Below, in pieces: positions 39,113 through 48,831 of a stretch of DNA of 64,000 bases. A program made the position numbers and the translations under genes. This stretch comes from Gallionellaceae bacterium (GTDB lineage Bacteria; Pseudomonadota; Gammaproteobacteria; Burkholderiales; Thiobacillaceae), in contig JAQTLN010000017.1 in NCBI GenBank assembly GCA_028714875.1, positions 39,654-103,653 of the forward strand. The letters run 5' to 3'. The notes below the pieces were generated by a model. The model was not told where the DNA came from and ran no database searches. It saw only the letters and a program-made list of their open reading frames with translations. Position 1 is the stretch's first letter, and every line of letters starts with the position of its first letter.

Positions 39113-42100
39113 TTACAGCGCCATCCGGACCGCGTCTTCCACATCCACCATCACCGGGCGCGAGACACCCGGCTCCGGCATGGTGACGCCGACCAGGCTG
39201 TGCGCCATTTCCATGGTCAGGCGGTTGTGGGTGATGAACAGGAACTGGGTATCCGCCGACATCTTGGTGACCAGGGCGCAGTAGCGTTCGGTATTGCTGT
39301 CGTCGAGCGGCGCGTCAACCTCGTCGAGCAGGCAGAACGGCGCCGGGTTGAGACGGAAGAAAGCGAACACCAGAGACAACGCGGTAAGCGCCTTCTCGCC
39401 ACCGGAGAGGAGATGGATGGAGCTGTTCTTCTTGCCCGGCGGTTGCGCCAGCACGGTAAGGCCGGCATCGAGGATTTCATCGCCGGTGAGTGTGAGTTGC
39501 GCTTCGCCGCCGCCGAACAGCTCGGTGAACAGCACTTTGAACTCGCGGCTGACCTTGTCGTAGGTTTCTTTCAGGCGGCTGCGGGTTTCCGCGTCGATGC
39601 GGCGGATGGCCTCTTCCAGCGTATTGGCGGCGGTTTCCAGGTCTTCGGCCTGGGCATCGAGATAATCCTTGCGCTCCCGCGCGGCCGTGAGTTCGTCGAG
39701 CGCGGCCATGTTGACCGGGCCAAGCGCCGTGATTTCGGCTTCCAGGCGGGTGAGTTCGTTTTTCAGCCAGGTTTCGCCACGGGCGGCAATGGCGGCCGCC
39801 TGCGCCGCCGCCTCCAGTTCAGCCTCCAGCACACCTTCCAGTTCTTCCGTATAGCGCGCTTCGTTGAGCTGGGCTTCCTGCAATTTCAGTTCCAACGAGA
39901 CTTCGCGCTCCTTGAGCGGCTCCAGGGCGCGCTCGCTGGTGATCCGCGCCGTGTCGAGGTCGCGCAGGGCGGCGTTGGCGCCTTCCAGCGCATCACGCGC
40001 GGCGGTCAGGCTGGCTTCGGCGGCCTGACGGCCCGTGAGGGCGGCATCCAGCGCCGCCAGCGTGGGCGACTCCTGAGCTTGGTCGAGTTCCGTCTGTAGC
40101 CGCGCGTAAGCCTGGGCCAGGTCTTGCAGGCCACGCGCGGCGCGCTGCTTGCGCTCGTCCAGGTCTTTCAGACGGGCGCTGAGGGAACGTACCAGGAAGG
40201 CCGCTTCCTGCGCTTCCCGCTCGGCCTGGCGCTGGCTTTCGCGCACGCCATGCAACTTTTGTTCGGCGGCCTGGCGCGCGGCGCGCGCGCTATCCAAACG
40301 TTCGCGCGCCTCGTCGTGTTCCAGGCTGGCTTCGCGCTGACGTTCGCTGGCGTCGTTCCAGGCCTCCTCTTCAACGGCCAGTTGCTCGTAGATTTCGTTC
40401 AGCTCCTTTTCCACCTGGGCACGGCGCTCGGCCACCCGGCGCGCGGCTTCCCGCACCCGCACGAGATTCAATTGCAATTCATGCACCTGGTTCTGCGCCT
40501 GCGCCAATTGCGTCTGCAAGGCTTCGCCCTGGCGGCGCGCGGTTTGCTGCGTGGACTCGGCCTGAATGACTTCCTCGGCCACTTCCTCGACACTGGCCCG
40601 CGCCAGTTCCAGCGCATCTTCCAGTCGCTCGATTTCCCGCACCCGCGCGATCAGGCCCTGATGATTCTTCTCAGGCGCGTTGAAGATCAGGCTGTCACGG
40701 CTGACCCGGTGACCCTCGCGGGTGGCGATGAAGCCGCCGGGCGGCAGCTTGCCGCGCTGCGCGATAGCGTGTTGCAGAGTGTCGGTGGCATAGGCCAGGG
40801 CCAGGCGGTCGGCGAGGAAACGGGCGATCAAGGGATCGTCGGTATGGATGAGGTCGGCGAGCAGGTTCAGGTCGCCCTCTCCCGTAGCGCCGGCTTCCAG
40901 CCGGCTGTTTTCGAAAGACGCCGGCAAGGATGCCGGCGCTACAAAGGGCAGCAACAGCTCGAACCGCGCTTCCGGCGGCTGTGCCACCCACGACGCTTCG
41001 GCTTCCACCGCCAGCGCCGCCATCGCCTCACCCAAGGCCGCTTCCACGGCGGTTTCCCAGCCCTCCTCCACCCGTATCCGTTGCCACAGGCGCGGCACCG
41101 AATCCAGGCCCAGGCGTGTCAGCCAGGCCGCGCCCCCGCTTTCCGCCTGATGCGCGCTGTTTTGCAATTTGGTCAGGGCGCCGACTTCCGCTTCCAGGCG
41201 GTGCAGTTCACGGTTGGCGGCATCCTGCGCCTGGCGTGCCTGGCGCAATCGCGCTTCGTGCCGCGGCCATTCGCCACGCGCGGTTTCCAGATACTCGCGC
41301 AGGCGTTCCACCCGCTCCCGCTCGCTTTCCAGGTCCATCTGCTGGCGCTCGACTTCGGCTTCGTCGTTTTCCGCCAGATGTTCCTGTTCCTGGATCAACC
41401 GGAGTTCGCGCGCCTTCAACTGGTTGATGGCGCGCTCCGCGTGGGCGGCGTTGGCTTCTTCCAGTTGCGCGGCCTGCGCGAATTGGGCCATTTCCCGCTG
41501 CACTTCGGCGACGGCGGCCTGCGACGCACGCCAGGCGGCATCGACTTCAGGCAGGTTGTCACTGGCCTGAATGGCGCGCTCTGAGAGGATTTCCGCCTGT
41601 TCCTCGGCCAGTTCCATGTCGATACGGCACTGCTCTATTTCCAGCGCGGCGGCCTCCTGTTCGGCCTGAGTAGCGGCTTGTCGCTCGCCGGAGAGGCGAA
41701 TTTCCTGGGCCAAACGCTCACGCGTGGCATGCAGGTGGCGCAGTTCCTGCTCCACCCGCGACACTTCGCCGCTTTCCGCATAGAACCGCGCCTGTGCCTG
41801 GTTGAGGCTTTCGGTGGCGTTGAACTGGTCGAGGCGGCGGCTTTCCAGGTCGGATTCCAGTCGACGCAGTTCGGCGGTTCTGGCTTCGATGTCGTTGCGC
41901 GCGGCCTCCCGTTGCCGCGCCAGTTCGGCCTGGCGCGCCTGGGCTTCGCGCTTGCGGGTGAGCGCCAGGAAGCGGGTTTTCAGGGTGCGGTCGGCATCCA
42001 GTCCGAAAAAACGACGCGCCACTTCGGCCTGAACGGAGAGTTTTTCCAGTTGCCGACCGAGTTCCTCGCGGATGTCGGACACCCGGTCGAGGTTTTCCCG

Positions 42101-42661
42101 TGTGTCGCGCAAACGATATTCGGTTTCGCGGCGCCGTTCCTTGTACTTGGACACGCCCGCCGCTTCTTCCAGGAAACCGCGCAACTCCTCCGGCTTGGCC
42201 TCGATGATGCGCGAAATCATGCCCTGCTCGATGATCGCGTAAGCGTCGCCGCCCAAGCCGGTGCCGAGGAACAGGTCGGCCATGTCGCGCTTGCGGACCT
42301 GGACGTTGTTGACCCAATAGCTGGAATCGCCACTGCGGGTCAGCATCCGCTTGACCGCGATCTCGGCATATTGCGACCACTGCCCGGCTGCTTTGCCGTC
42401 GCTGTTGTCGAACAACAATTCGACCGAGGCGCGCGAGGCCGGCTTGCGCCCGGAGGAACCGTTGAAAATCACATCCTGCATGCTCGCGCCGCGCAACTCG
42501 CGCGCCTTCGACTCGCCCAGCACCCAGCGCACCGCGTCGATCACGTTCGACTTGCCGCAACCATTCGGCCCGACGATGCCGGTCAACTGCGCGCCGGCGG
42601 GGAGCGTCACCGGATCGACGAACGACTTGAAGCCGGCGATGTGGATGTGTTTGAGGCGCAA
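39113..42661 (-). CDS. smc: Chromosome segregation protein SMC
   Basis: This 1182-residue condensin ATPase has an N-terminal head with [20 protein letters not shown] (Walker A), long coiled coils, a hinge (about 510-670, with [17 protein letters not shown]), and a C-terminal head with [14 protein letters not shown] (signature) and [15 protein letters not shown] (Walker B). It organises and segregates the chromosome together with ScpA and ScpB, which are not in the window. A palindromic element of about 61 bp is inserted in frame in the hinge, about residues 573-593 ([18 protein letters not shown]). Confidence 0.97.
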   Translation of the reverse strand: MRLKHIHIAGFKSFVDPVTLPAGAQLTGIVGPNGCGKSNVIDAVRWVLGESKARELRGASMQDVIFNGSSGRKPASRASVELLFDNSDGKAAGQWSQYAEIAVKRMLTRSGDSSYWVNNVQVRKRDMADLFLGTGLGGDAYAIIEQGMISRIIEAKPEELRGFLEEAAGVSKYKERRRETEYRLRDTRENLDRVSDIREELGRQLEKLSVQAEVARRFFGLDADRTLKTRFLALTRKREAQARQAELARQREAARNDIEARTAELRRLESDLESRRLDQFNATESLNQAQARFYAESGEVSRVEQELRHLHATRERLAQEIRLSGERQAATQAEQEAAALEIEQCRIDMELAEEQAEILSERAIQASDNLPEVDAAWRASQAAVAEVQREMAQFAQAAQLEEANAAHAERAINQLKARELRLIQEQEHLAENDEAEVERQQMDLESERERVERLREYLETARGEWPRHEARLRQARQAQDAANRELHRLEAEVGALTKLQNSAHQAESGGAAWLTRLGLDSVPRLWQRIRVEEGWETAVEAALGEAMAALAVEAEASWVAQPPEARFELLLPFVAPASLPASFENSRLEAGATGEGDLNLLADLIHTDDPLIARFLADRLALAYATDTLQHAIAQRGKLPPGGFIATREGHRVSRDSLIFNAPEKNHQGLIARVREIERLEDALELARASVEEVAEEVIQAESTQQTARRQGEALQTQLAQAQNQVHELQLNLVRVREAARRVAERRAQVEKELNEIYEQLAVEEEAWNDASERQREASLEHDEARERLDSARAARQAAEQKLHGVRESQRQAEREAQEAAFLVRSLSARLKDLDERKQRAARGLQDLAQAYARLQTELDQAQESPTLAALDAALTGRQAAEASLTAARDALEGANAALRDLDTARITSERALEPLKEREVSLELKLQEAQLNEARYTEELEGVLEAELEAAAQAAAIAARGETWLKNELTRLEAEITALGPVNMAALDELTAARERKDYLDAQAEDLETAANTLEEAIRRIDAETRSRLKETYDKVSREFKVLFTELFGGGEAQLTLTGDEILDAGLTVLAQPPGKKNSSIHLLSGGEKALTALSLVFAFFRLNPAPFCLLDEVDAPLDDSNTERYCALVTKMSADTQFLFITHNRLTMEMAHSLVGVTMPEPGVSRPVMVDVEDAVRMAL
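40883..40943. repeat. Palindromic element inserted in frame in the smc hinge
   Basis: GTAGCGCCGGCTTCCAGCCGG, a short loop region, then GCCGGCAAGGATGCCGGCGC and TACA: the ends GTAGCGCCGGC/GCCGGCGCTAC are inverted. The same family occurs intergenically at 43184-43239. Confidence 0.9.
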
Positions 42662-42693
42662 GGATGGGGGCGAGGGCTGGTTGGTCGAACGTC

Positions 42694-42699
42694 TATAAT
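42694..42699 (+). promoter_or_regulatory. queF -10 box
   Basis: TATAAT followed by CCGCGCCGC, about 34 bp before the queF ATG. An identical TATAATCCGCGCCG occurs before fabI. The -35 box is not conserved. Confidence 0.5.
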
Positions 42700-42732
42700 C
42701 CGCGCCGCATTCTACTTTTTCTCTCCGCTCCC

Positions 42733-43152
42733 ATGCCGACCCAAGCCAGCAAATCCCTGGAAACCTTCGACAACCCGAATCCCGGCCGCGATTACCACAT
42801 CCATATGGAAATCCCGGAGTTCACCTGCTTGTGCCCGAAAACCGGTCAGCCGGACTTCGCCACCCTGTATCTGGATTACATCGCCGACCAGCGTTGCGTG
42901 GAGTTGAAGAGCCTCAAGCTCTACATCTGGTCGTTCCGCGAGGAAGGGCATTTCCACGAAGACGTCAGCAACCGCATCCTCGATGACCTGGTACGCGCCA
43001 CCGATCCGCGCTTCATGCGCCTGACCGCGAAGTTCTATGTGCGCGGCGGCATTTTCACCAACGTCGTCACCGAGCATCGCAAACCCGGCTGGGAGCCGGC
43101 GCCGCGTATCGAACTCAGCCAATTCGCAGGTAATTCAAACACTCGCGGGTGA
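42733..43152 (+). CDS. queF: NADPH-dependent 7-cyano-7-deazaguanine reductase (short form)
   Basis: This 139-residue type I QueF reduces preQ0 to preQ1 in queuosine synthesis. The catalytic Cys is in [16 protein letters not shown]. The NADPH-binding family motif [21 protein letters not shown] follows, with the conserved Glu and His. The C-terminal half ([17 protein letters not shown]) is standard. The ATG at 42733 gives [12 protein letters not shown], and a TATAAT box lies 34 bp upstream. No preQ1 riboswitch was recognised in the short leader. Confidence 0.96.
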   Translation: MPTQASKSLETFDNPNPGRDYHIHMEIPEFTCLCPKTGQPDFATLYLDYIADQRCVELKSLKLYIWSFREEGHFHEDVSNRILDDLVRATDPRFMRLTAKFYVRGGIFTNVVTEHRKPGWEPAPRIELSQFAGNSNTRG

Positions 43153-43183
43153 GATCGGCGCTCAACCCTGCCGGCGGCGCTCC

Positions 43184-43239
43184 TGTAGCGCCGGCTTCCA
43201 GCCGGCTATAGAAATGCCGGCAAGGATGCCGACGCTACA
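43184..43239. repeat. Palindromic element overlapping the histidine phosphatase stop
   Basis: TGTAGCGCCGGCTTCCAGCC ... GGATGCCGACGCTACA is the same family as the copy in smc. Its right end contains the TAG stop of the minus-strand phosphatase gene (43237-43235). Confidence 0.85.
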
Positions 43240-43846
43240 TTCTCGGCCCCGGCGTCAGCCAGAGCAGCGCGTCCAAACGGCGCACATCCTTCTGTTCCAC
43301 TTTTATGCGCGCCATGCCGGCGGAAGCGACATTGATGCTGTAAGCCTGCGTCGGTGACAGCCCGAGCACATGGCAGATCACCATGCGCATCACCCCGGCA
43401 TGCGCCACCACCAGGACATGGCCGCCGACATGCCCGGCGAGGATGTCTTCATAGGCGGTGGTGACGCGCGCATGGAAGGCTTCCAGCAATTCCGCGCCTG
43501 GCGGCCGATGGCGCACCGGGTCGCGCTTGAAGTCGAACACGCAGTCGGGCGCCGCCTGCTTGAGTTCGTCCGGCGTCTTGCCTTCCCAGGCGCCGAAGCC
43601 GACTTCCTTGAGCCGTTCATCGAAACTCAATGGCAGGCCGGTTTCCGCCGCCAGCCATTCCGAGAACGCCGCGCAACGGGCCAAAGGTGAACTGACGATG
43701 GCGCCCCAGGGGCGATCATCGGCGGTCGCGGCGCGCATCTGCGTCCAGCCTTTTTCGGACAACGGATCGTCGATCTGGCCGCGATAACGGCGGCCGCCCA
43801 TCGGTTCGCCGTGGCGCAGGAAATCGAGTTGCGTATAGATAGCCAT
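43235..43846 (-). CDS. Histidine phosphatase family protein
   Basis: This 203-residue phosphoglycerate-mutase-like phosphatase has the RHG motif (LDFLRHGEPMGG, phospho-accepting His) and the second His in VVAHAGVMRM. Size and sequence recall alpha-ribazole phosphatase (CobC), but no cobalamin genes are nearby, so the substrate is open. The ATG at 43846 shares one base with the stop of the upstream ParA-like gene (TGATG), so the two are translationally coupled. Its stop codon lies inside a palindromic element, and the last residues may be altered by it. Confidence 0.88.
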   Translation of the reverse strand: MAIYTQLDFLRHGEPMGGRRYRGQIDDPLSEKGWTQMRAATADDRPWGAIVSSPLARCAAFSEWLAAETGLPLSFDERLKEVGFGAWEGKTPDELKQAAPDCVFDFKRDPVRHRPPGAELLEAFHARVTTAYEDILAGHVGGHVLVVAHAGVMRMVICHVLGLSPTQAYSINVASAGMARIKVEQKDVRRLDALLWLTPGPRM

Positions 43847-44505
43847 CAATCCTTCTCCCCGTTCAGCAGTCTCTCCACTTCGCGCCGCAGCGCCTCCAAT
43901 TCCATGATCGCCATCCCGGCGCGCGCGCCCAGGGCCGCGATGGTCGCGCCCAGGGCCGCGCACTGGCGGTAGGCGGTGCGGCTTTTCAGGCTGGCGGCCA
44001 GCAGGGGAATGCCGAATTCCGGCAGCATGCCCATCACCTCGCGCGCCAGCACCGTGTTCGGCTGCATCTGGTTGACCACCAAACGCGCCAGCAGATCGGG
44101 ATTCTTATGGCGAGCGGCGACGATGGCCTCGCGGATACGCACCGAGGCCCACAGGTCCAGCGGCGAGGGAATCACCGGCACCAGGGCGAGGTCGGCGATG
44201 CGCAGGGCGCTTTGCGTCACCGGCGCGGCGGCGGCCGGTGGACTGTCGATGACGATGTAGTCGTAATCGTCACGTCGGCGGCGCAAGACCTTGTGCAACT
44301 TGCCCTCCTCACCGGAAACGTCCTCCACCGCGGCCGGGTAACCCTGCCCCATGCCGGCCCAGTGCAGGGCGGTGTTCTGCGGGTCGGCATCGGCAACCAA
44401 CACGGTGTGGCCGGCATCCGCCAGGCTGCCCGCCAGCAACATAGCCAGGGTGGTTTTGCCGGCCCCACCTTTCTGATTCACCACGGCGATTATTTTCGCG
44501 TTCAC
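43846..44505 (-). CDS. ParA/MinD-family partitioning ATPase, orphan
   Basis: This 219-residue protein has the deviant Walker [14 protein letters not shown], a switch I region [12 protein letters not shown] and Walker [12 protein letters not shown]. The GTG at 44505 is chosen because GGAGTG lies seven bases upstream and the family N-terminus fits. There is no parB or parS nearby, and the protein is coupled to a histidine phosphatase, so a role in positioning some cellular cargo (as for orphan ParA proteins) is more likely than plasmid partition. It is divergent from fabI. Confidence 0.9.
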   Translation of the reverse strand: MNAKIIAVVNQKGGAGKTTLAMLLAGSLADAGHTVLVADADPQNTALHWAGMGQGYPAAVEDVSGEEGKLHKVLRRRRDDYDYIVIDSPPAAAAPVTQSALRIADLALVPVIPSPLDLWASVRIREAIVAARHKNPDLLARLVVNQMQPNTVLAREVMGMLPEFGIPLLAASLKSRTAYRQCAALGATIAALGARAGMAIMELEALRREVERLLNGEKD

Positions 44506-44571
44506 GACATCACTCCAGAATTCAACCCGCGCCATGGTAGCGCCGACCAACGAGCCATGCAGCGCTACGGG

Positions 44572-44577
44572 TATAAT
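44572..44577 (+). promoter_or_regulatory. fabI -10 box
   Basis: TATAAT followed by CCGCGCCG, 31 bp before the fabI ATG, the same -10 and discriminator as queF. Confidence 0.5.
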
Positions 44578-44608
44578 CCGCGCCGTTTCATTAACCGAGT
44601 ACCGCGAC

Positions 44609-45403
44609 ATGGGCTTTCTCTCCGGCAAAAAGATTCTTATCACCGGTCTGATCAGCAACCGCTCCATTGCCTACGGCGTGGCCAAATGCTGCCACCGCGA
44701 AGGCGCGGAGCTGGCTTTCACCTATCAGGGCGAAAAGGTCAAGGACCGTGTCATGGGACTGGTTCGTGATTTCAGCGGCGGCGAGCCGCTGGTGTTTCCC
44801 TGCGATGTCGCCAGCGATGAGGAAATCACCGCGCTGTTCGATAACCTGGGCAAGCACTGGGATGGTCTCGATGGCCTGGTTCACTCGATTGCCTTCGTGC
44901 CCAAGGATGCGCTGGTCGGCAGCTACATCGACAACGTCACCCGGGAAAACTTCCGTATCGCCCACGACATTTCCAGCTATTCCTTCACCGGTCTGGCGAA
45001 GGCCGCCCTGCCCATGATGCAGGGCCGCAATGGCGCCATGCTGACCATGAGCTACCTGGGCGCGGTGCGCTCGGTGCCGCACTACAACGTCATGGGCCTG
45101 GCCAAGGCGAGCCTGGAATCCAGCGTCTATTACCTGGCCGCCAGCCTGGGCCCGCGTGGTATCCGCGTGAACGGTCTCTCCGCCGGACCGATCAAGACCC
45201 TGGCCGCTTCCGGCATCGCCGACTTCAACAAACTCCTGGCCTGGGGCGAACAACACTCACCGCTGCGCCGCAACGTGACCATCGAGGAAGTCGGCAATGT
45301 CGCCGCCTTCCTGATGTCCGACCTCGCTTCCGGCGTGACCGGCGAAATCAGCTATGTGGATTCCGGCTTCAACAGTACGGCCGGCCTGTCGGTAGACGAC
45401 TGA
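44609..45403 (+). CDS. fabI: Enoyl-[acyl-carrier-protein] reductase (NADH)
   Basis: This 264-residue short-chain dehydrogenase completes each fatty-acid elongation cycle by reducing trans-2-enoyl-ACP. The N-terminus [20 protein letters not shown] has the FabI-type nucleotide loop. The catalytic Tyr-x6-Lys is in [13 protein letters not shown], and [13 protein letters not shown] is the substrate loop conserved in FabI. Length and motifs agree with triclosan-sensitive FabI. A strong bidirectional terminator follows 12 bp after the stop. Confidence 0.97.
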   Translation: MGFLSGKKILITGLISNRSIAYGVAKCCHREGAELAFTYQGEKVKDRVMGLVRDFSGGEPLVFPCDVASDEEITALFDNLGKHWDGLDGLVHSIAFVPKDALVGSYIDNVTRENFRIAHDISSYSFTGLAKAALPMMQGRNGAMLTMSYLGAVRSVPHYNVMGLAKASLESSVYYLAASLGPRGIRVNGLSAGPIKTLAASGIADFNKLLAWGEQHSPLRRNVTIEEVGNVAAFLMSDLASGVTGEISYVDSGFNSTAGLSVDD

Positions 45404-45415
45404 AGCTCAAACCAG

Positions 45416-45453
45416 ACAAGAAAAAAGCCGGGTATGCCCGGCTTTTTTCTTGT
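45416..45453. terminator. Bidirectional intrinsic terminator between fabI and ppiD
   Basis: A perfect hairpin with 17-bp arms (ACAAGAAAAAAGCCGGG and its complement) around a TATG loop. A-tracts on one side and T-tracts on the other serve both convergent genes. Confidence 0.93.
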
Positions 45454-45469
45454 CTCGCGCCCTTCCCGC

Positions 45470-47344
45470 TTACTCGGGCTTGGGCTCCAGGGCGCTCGGT
45501 TCGATCTTGATCTTGGCGTTGGCCTTGAGGTTTTCCAGATAGGCGCGCATTTCTTCCTGGGCAACCAGGCGACGGACATCGTTGCGTATGCGATTGGCCA
45601 TATCCGGCTGCGCCTGTCCCGCCGTAACCCGGTTGAGGCGATATACGCGATACCCCTCGGGCGTCTCCGCGCCGACGTAGGCCGGCAACTTGCCGGTAGC
45701 GGCCCGGAAGACGGCCTTGATCGCCAGCGGCGGCAGATTGAGCGGCTGCATGCGTGACACGGTCATCGCGGCGGACCAGTTGATGGCCTGGTCGGTGGCC
45801 GCGTTCTCGAGCGCTTTCTTGCCGGCTTCGATCGCCAGTTTGCGCGCCCTCTCCGCGCTCAGTTTCAGGCGAATTTCACCCGCCACCTCGGCCACAGGCC
45901 GCTGCCCGGCGGGGCGGTAGTCGATGACGCGCGCGGACATCAGGGTGTTGGGCGCGACTTCAATAGCTTCCGTGTTCTGCCGCTTCTTCTGCGCATCTTC
46001 CGAGAACACGGCCTCCAGCAGGCGCTCATTGGCCAGGGGCGCGCTTGCCGACTTGCGGTTGAACCAGCTGCTTTCCTCGACTTTCAGGCCGAACTCCTTG
46101 GCCGCCGGGGCCAGACTATCGGGTTGTTCGTAAACCAAGTTGCTGAAGCGCTCGGCCGTTTCGATAAAGCGACGCTGCGCCTCCTGTTGCCTGAGTTCCT
46201 TCTGGATGTCGCCCTTGGCCACCTCATAACCGATCTTGGCGCCGGGCACGATGCCATCGAGACGGATGATGTGGTAACCGAACTGGGTCTCCACGAGATC
46301 GCTGATCTCGCCCTGTTTCATCTGGAACGCCGCGGCGGAGAAAGGCTTGACCATCATGTCACGGGTGAACGAGCCGAGGTCGCCCCCCTTCTCGCCCGAG
46401 GCGGGATCTTGCGAGTATTTGCGCGCCAGTTCGCCGAACTGGGCGGGTGCTTTCTTCACTTCGGCCAGAATCTGTTCGGCTTTGGCTTTGCTCGCCGCGC
46501 GCGCTTTGGCATCGGCGCCGGCATCGATCTTTATCAGAATGTGGCTGGCGCGGCGGCGTTCCGGCTCCTGGAAACGAGCGGCATTCGCCTCATAGAACTT
46601 GTGAGTCTGCTCATCGCTGATCTGCACTTTCTCTTCCAGCGCGGCTTGGGACAAAACCAGGTATTGCACGCGCAATGAGGCGGGAGTCGCATAGTCGGCC
46701 TTGTGGGCGTCGTACTCGGCTTGTACCGTTTTGTCGTCGACACTGGCGGACTTCAGGAAGTCCTTGCGGTCAAAGACGGCTTCGTTCACTTCACGTTGCT
46801 GCGCGAGCAGCGCATTCAAGCGAACGGCGATGGGCATGGGCGCCACGGCGCCTTCGCCATAACCGATCTGAACCTGCTTGAGCAGCAAGTCCTGAGCAAT
46901 CATCGACATGAGGTGTTGTTGGCTCATGCCTTGTGAGCGTAGCCAGGAATCCAGACGTGCCGGAGAGAACTTGCCCGCCTCCTGGAAAATTTCGATGCCC
47001 GCGAGTACCGCCTGAATCTGGGGGTCAAGGACGGTAAAACCGGCTTTTTGCGCCGCCTGCGACAGCAGGCTGGTATTGACCATCTGCTCCATCACTTTGG
47101 CGCGCAACGCCTTGTCGTCCACCTTGGCGCCCATCTCCCGCCGCATGGACTCGACCTGATCCTTGAGCGTCTTGGTGAATTCACGCTGGCTGATCTCGGC
47201 GTCGTTGACTTTGGCGACGGGCGGCGCCTCGCCATTTCCCTTGAGATAGGACTCAACACCCCAGACGGCGAAGGTGAGTGCGAGCAATCCAAGAATGACG
47301 CGAGCAATCCAACCCTGGGCACGTTCTCGTATGGCTTCTAGCAT
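45470..47344 (-). CDS. ppiD: PpiD-like SurA N-domain peptidyl-prolyl isomerase
   Basis: This 624-residue periplasmic folding factor is anchored by one N-terminal helix (GWIARVILGLLALTFAVWGV). A SurA_N-like chaperone domain (about 35-250) is followed by a parvulin domain with RASHILIKID, GELARKYSQDPAS, GGDLGSF and GYHIIRLDGI, and a C-terminal chaperone part. PpiD helps newly exported proteins leave the Sec translocon. It is transcribed on its own: tRNA-Asp with its own terminator lies upstream and a shared terminator downstream. Confidence 0.95.
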   Translation of the reverse strand: MLEAIRERAQGWIARVILGLLALTFAVWGVESYLKGNGEAPPVAKVNDAEISQREFTKTLKDQVESMRREMGAKVDDKALRAKVMEQMVNTSLLSQAAQKAGFTVLDPQIQAVLAGIEIFQEAGKFSPARLDSWLRSQGMSQQHLMSMIAQDLLLKQVQIGYGEGAVAPMPIAVRLNALLAQQREVNEAVFDRKDFLKSASVDDKTVQAEYDAHKADYATPASLRVQYLVLSQAALEEKVQISDEQTHKFYEANAARFQEPERRRASHILIKIDAGADAKARAASKAKAEQILAEVKKAPAQFGELARKYSQDPASGEKGGDLGSFTRDMMVKPFSAAAFQMKQGEISDLVETQFGYHIIRLDGIVPGAKIGYEVAKGDIQKELRQQEAQRRFIETAERFSNLVYEQPDSLAPAAKEFGLKVEESSWFNRKSASAPLANERLLEAVFSEDAQKKRQNTEAIEVAPNTLMSARVIDYRPAGQRPVAEVAGEIRLKLSAERARKLAIEAGKKALENAATDQAINWSAAMTVSRMQPLNLPPLAIKAVFRAATGKLPAYVGAETPEGYRVYRLNRVTAGQAQPDMANRIRNDVRRLVAQEEMRAYLENLKANAKIKIEPSALEPKPE

Positions 47345-47367
47345 GGTTCCGGCAAGGAAAATAGTTC

Positions 47368-47397
47368 AAAAAAAAAGGCGAACTCGCGTTCGCCTTT
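47368..47397 (-). terminator. Intrinsic terminator of tRNA-Asp
   Basis: On the minus strand AAAGGCGAAC-GCG-AGTTCGCCTTT is followed by a run of T, immediately after the tRNA 3' end. Confidence 0.88.
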
Positions 47398-47404
47398 GAG
47401 GTGT

Positions 47405-47481
47405 TGGCGGAGTGGACGGGACTCGAACCCGCGACCCCCGGCGTGACAGGCCGGTATTCTAACCAACTGAACTACCACTCC
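47405..47481 (-). tRNA. tRNA-Asp (GTC)
   Basis: This 77-nt cloverleaf has acceptor stem GGAGTGG/CCACTCC, discriminator G and an encoded CCA. The anticodon loop CCTGTCACG gives anticodon GUC, and the T-arm reads GGGTTCGAGTCCC. Confidence 0.97.
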
Positions 47482-47543
47482 ATGTATTGCATTGTTTCTT
47501 CAATTTCGTTGCGGTTGTTTTTAGGCAACTGCGAAGCCCGTGC

Positions 47544-47572
47544 ATTCTAGTGAGCCTCTTCAATTCTGGCAA
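47544..47572 (-). promoter_or_regulatory. Candidate promoter for tRNA-Asp
   Basis: On the minus strand TTGCCA, a 17-bp spacer and TAGAAT match the sigma-70 pattern, about 60 bp upstream of the tRNA 5' end. Confidence 0.65.
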
Positions 47573-47751
47573 GAGGGAATTGGCATTCTTCTCGCTTCCA
47601 ACTCTACCGAATCAGCCAAGCGCGAAGCACCTGGACACTTCCTATTCGCGCCTTGCGGCATCGCTCACCAAGCAAAGCCAGATGGTTGATGATTGGATGA
47701 CATTGACTGAATTCCAACCATAAAACGTCAAACGGCCTTGCCATGTATTAG

Positions 47752-47842
47752 TGGCGGAGAGAAAGGGATTCGAACCCTTGATACGCTATTAACGTATACA
47801 CGCTTTCCAGGCGTGCGCCTTCGACCGCTCGGCCATCTCTCC
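47752..47842 (-). tRNA. tRNA-Ser (GGA)
   Basis: This 91-nt class II tRNA has acceptor stem GGAGAGA/TCTCTCC, encoded CCA, a long variable arm (GTATACGTTAATAGCGTATC) and anticodon loop CTGGAAA, giving anticodon GGA. The 270-bp gap to tRNA-Asp holds no other gene; it contains the tRNA-Asp promoter. Confidence 0.97.
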
Positions 47843-47937
47843 GCAAGAGGGCGCGCAGAATACATGCCGGAACGACGCAAATCAAGGAGGAATAAGTCCG
47901 CCGCATCACGATAGGGCAACCTGGCGGAGACGAGTCG

Positions 47938-48828
47938 CTACTCGCCCCAGTCTTTGAGAAAGCGCTGGTAGAAAGCGCGATCCGCGACGGTGGCGCCACG
48001 CACCCCGACGATGGCGGATGCGAAACTCTGTGCCCGCTCCAGAGTGGCGGCCAGCGGCCAGCCGCGCAATTGCCCGAGCAGGAACACGGCGGTGAAGGAG
48101 TCGCCCGCTCCCACCGTATCCACCACTTGGGTCGCGGCGGCGGGTCTGACCGACTCGTCCTCCCCCTTGGCGCGCAAAGCCAGCGCGCCCTCCTCGCCTC
48201 GGGTGAGGAGAAGCTGGCGCAAATCATATTGGGCGAGAAACTGGCGAGCCCTGACCGTCAGATCACCCTGGCCCGGGGCCAGCAGTTCCAGTTCATTCTG
48301 ATTCAGCTTGACCCAGTCGGCCCGCGCCACCCAGCGCAGGATGTCCGCCTTGCTCCACCAGGGCGGGCGCAGATTGACATCGAGGAAGACCGGCATATCG
48401 AGATGCCGCAGCAGGGTTTCCAGGGTGGTTCGGGACTCCTCACGACGCAGCGCCAGGCTGCCGTGATAGAAAAACGCGGGGCGTTCCAACTCCGGAATGT
48501 CGGCGAGGTAGATGAAGTCATAGGCCTGGTCCGGCAGTATCTCGAAACGCGGTTCGCCGCCGATCAATTCGATGCGCACCGCGCCGGTAGGGTGCGCGGG
48601 GTCCGTCTGCAATCCCGCGCAATCCATGCCCCAGGCGGTCATGGCCAGGCGCACCTGGCGACCGCTATCGTCGTCCCCCACCCGGCTGATGAACAAGGGG
48701 TTCTCGCCGAAGCCGCGCAAATGCCAGGCCACGTTGAACGGTGCCCCGCCCAGCACTTCGTTTCCGTCCGGGAAACGATCGAACAGGACTTCGCCGAACA
48801 GGATGGGGCGTGAGTGTGCTTGGTGCAT
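47938..48828 (-). CDS. PfkB-family carbohydrate kinase, probable fructokinase
   Basis: This 296-residue kinase has LGGAPFNVAWHLRGFG near the N-terminus (PfkB signature 1) and DTVGAGDSFTAVFLLG (signature 2 with the catalytic Asp). It is the last gene of the sucrose operon, 3 bp after the sucrose-phosphatase gene. In methanotrophs and nitrifiers a fructokinase of this type accompanies sucrose synthesis and recovers fructose as fructose-6-phosphate, the substrate of sucrose-phosphate synthase. Confidence 0.92.
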   Translation of the reverse strand: MHQAHSRPILFGEVLFDRFPDGNEVLGGAPFNVAWHLRGFGENPLFISRVGDDDSGRQVRLAMTAWGMDCAGLQTDPAHPTGAVRIELIGGEPRFEILPDQAYDFIYLADIPELERPAFFYHGSLALRREESRTTLETLLRHLDMPVFLDVNLRPPWWSKADILRWVARADWVKLNQNELELLAPGQGDLTVRARQFLAQYDLRQLLLTRGEEGALALRAKGEDESVRPAAATQVVDTVGAGDSFTAVFLLGQLRGWPLAATLERAQSFASAIVGVRGATVADRAFYQRFLKDWGE

Positions 48829-48831
48829 GTT

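Noticed and set aside
42700..42732. preQ1 riboswitch before queF
   Set aside because: The leader is only about 30 nt and shows no preQ1 aptamer hairpin or A-rich tail.
43846..44505. Plasmid partition or integrated-plasmid backbone
   Set aside because: There is no parB, parS, replication gene or origin nearby, and the neighbours are chromosomal housekeeping genes.
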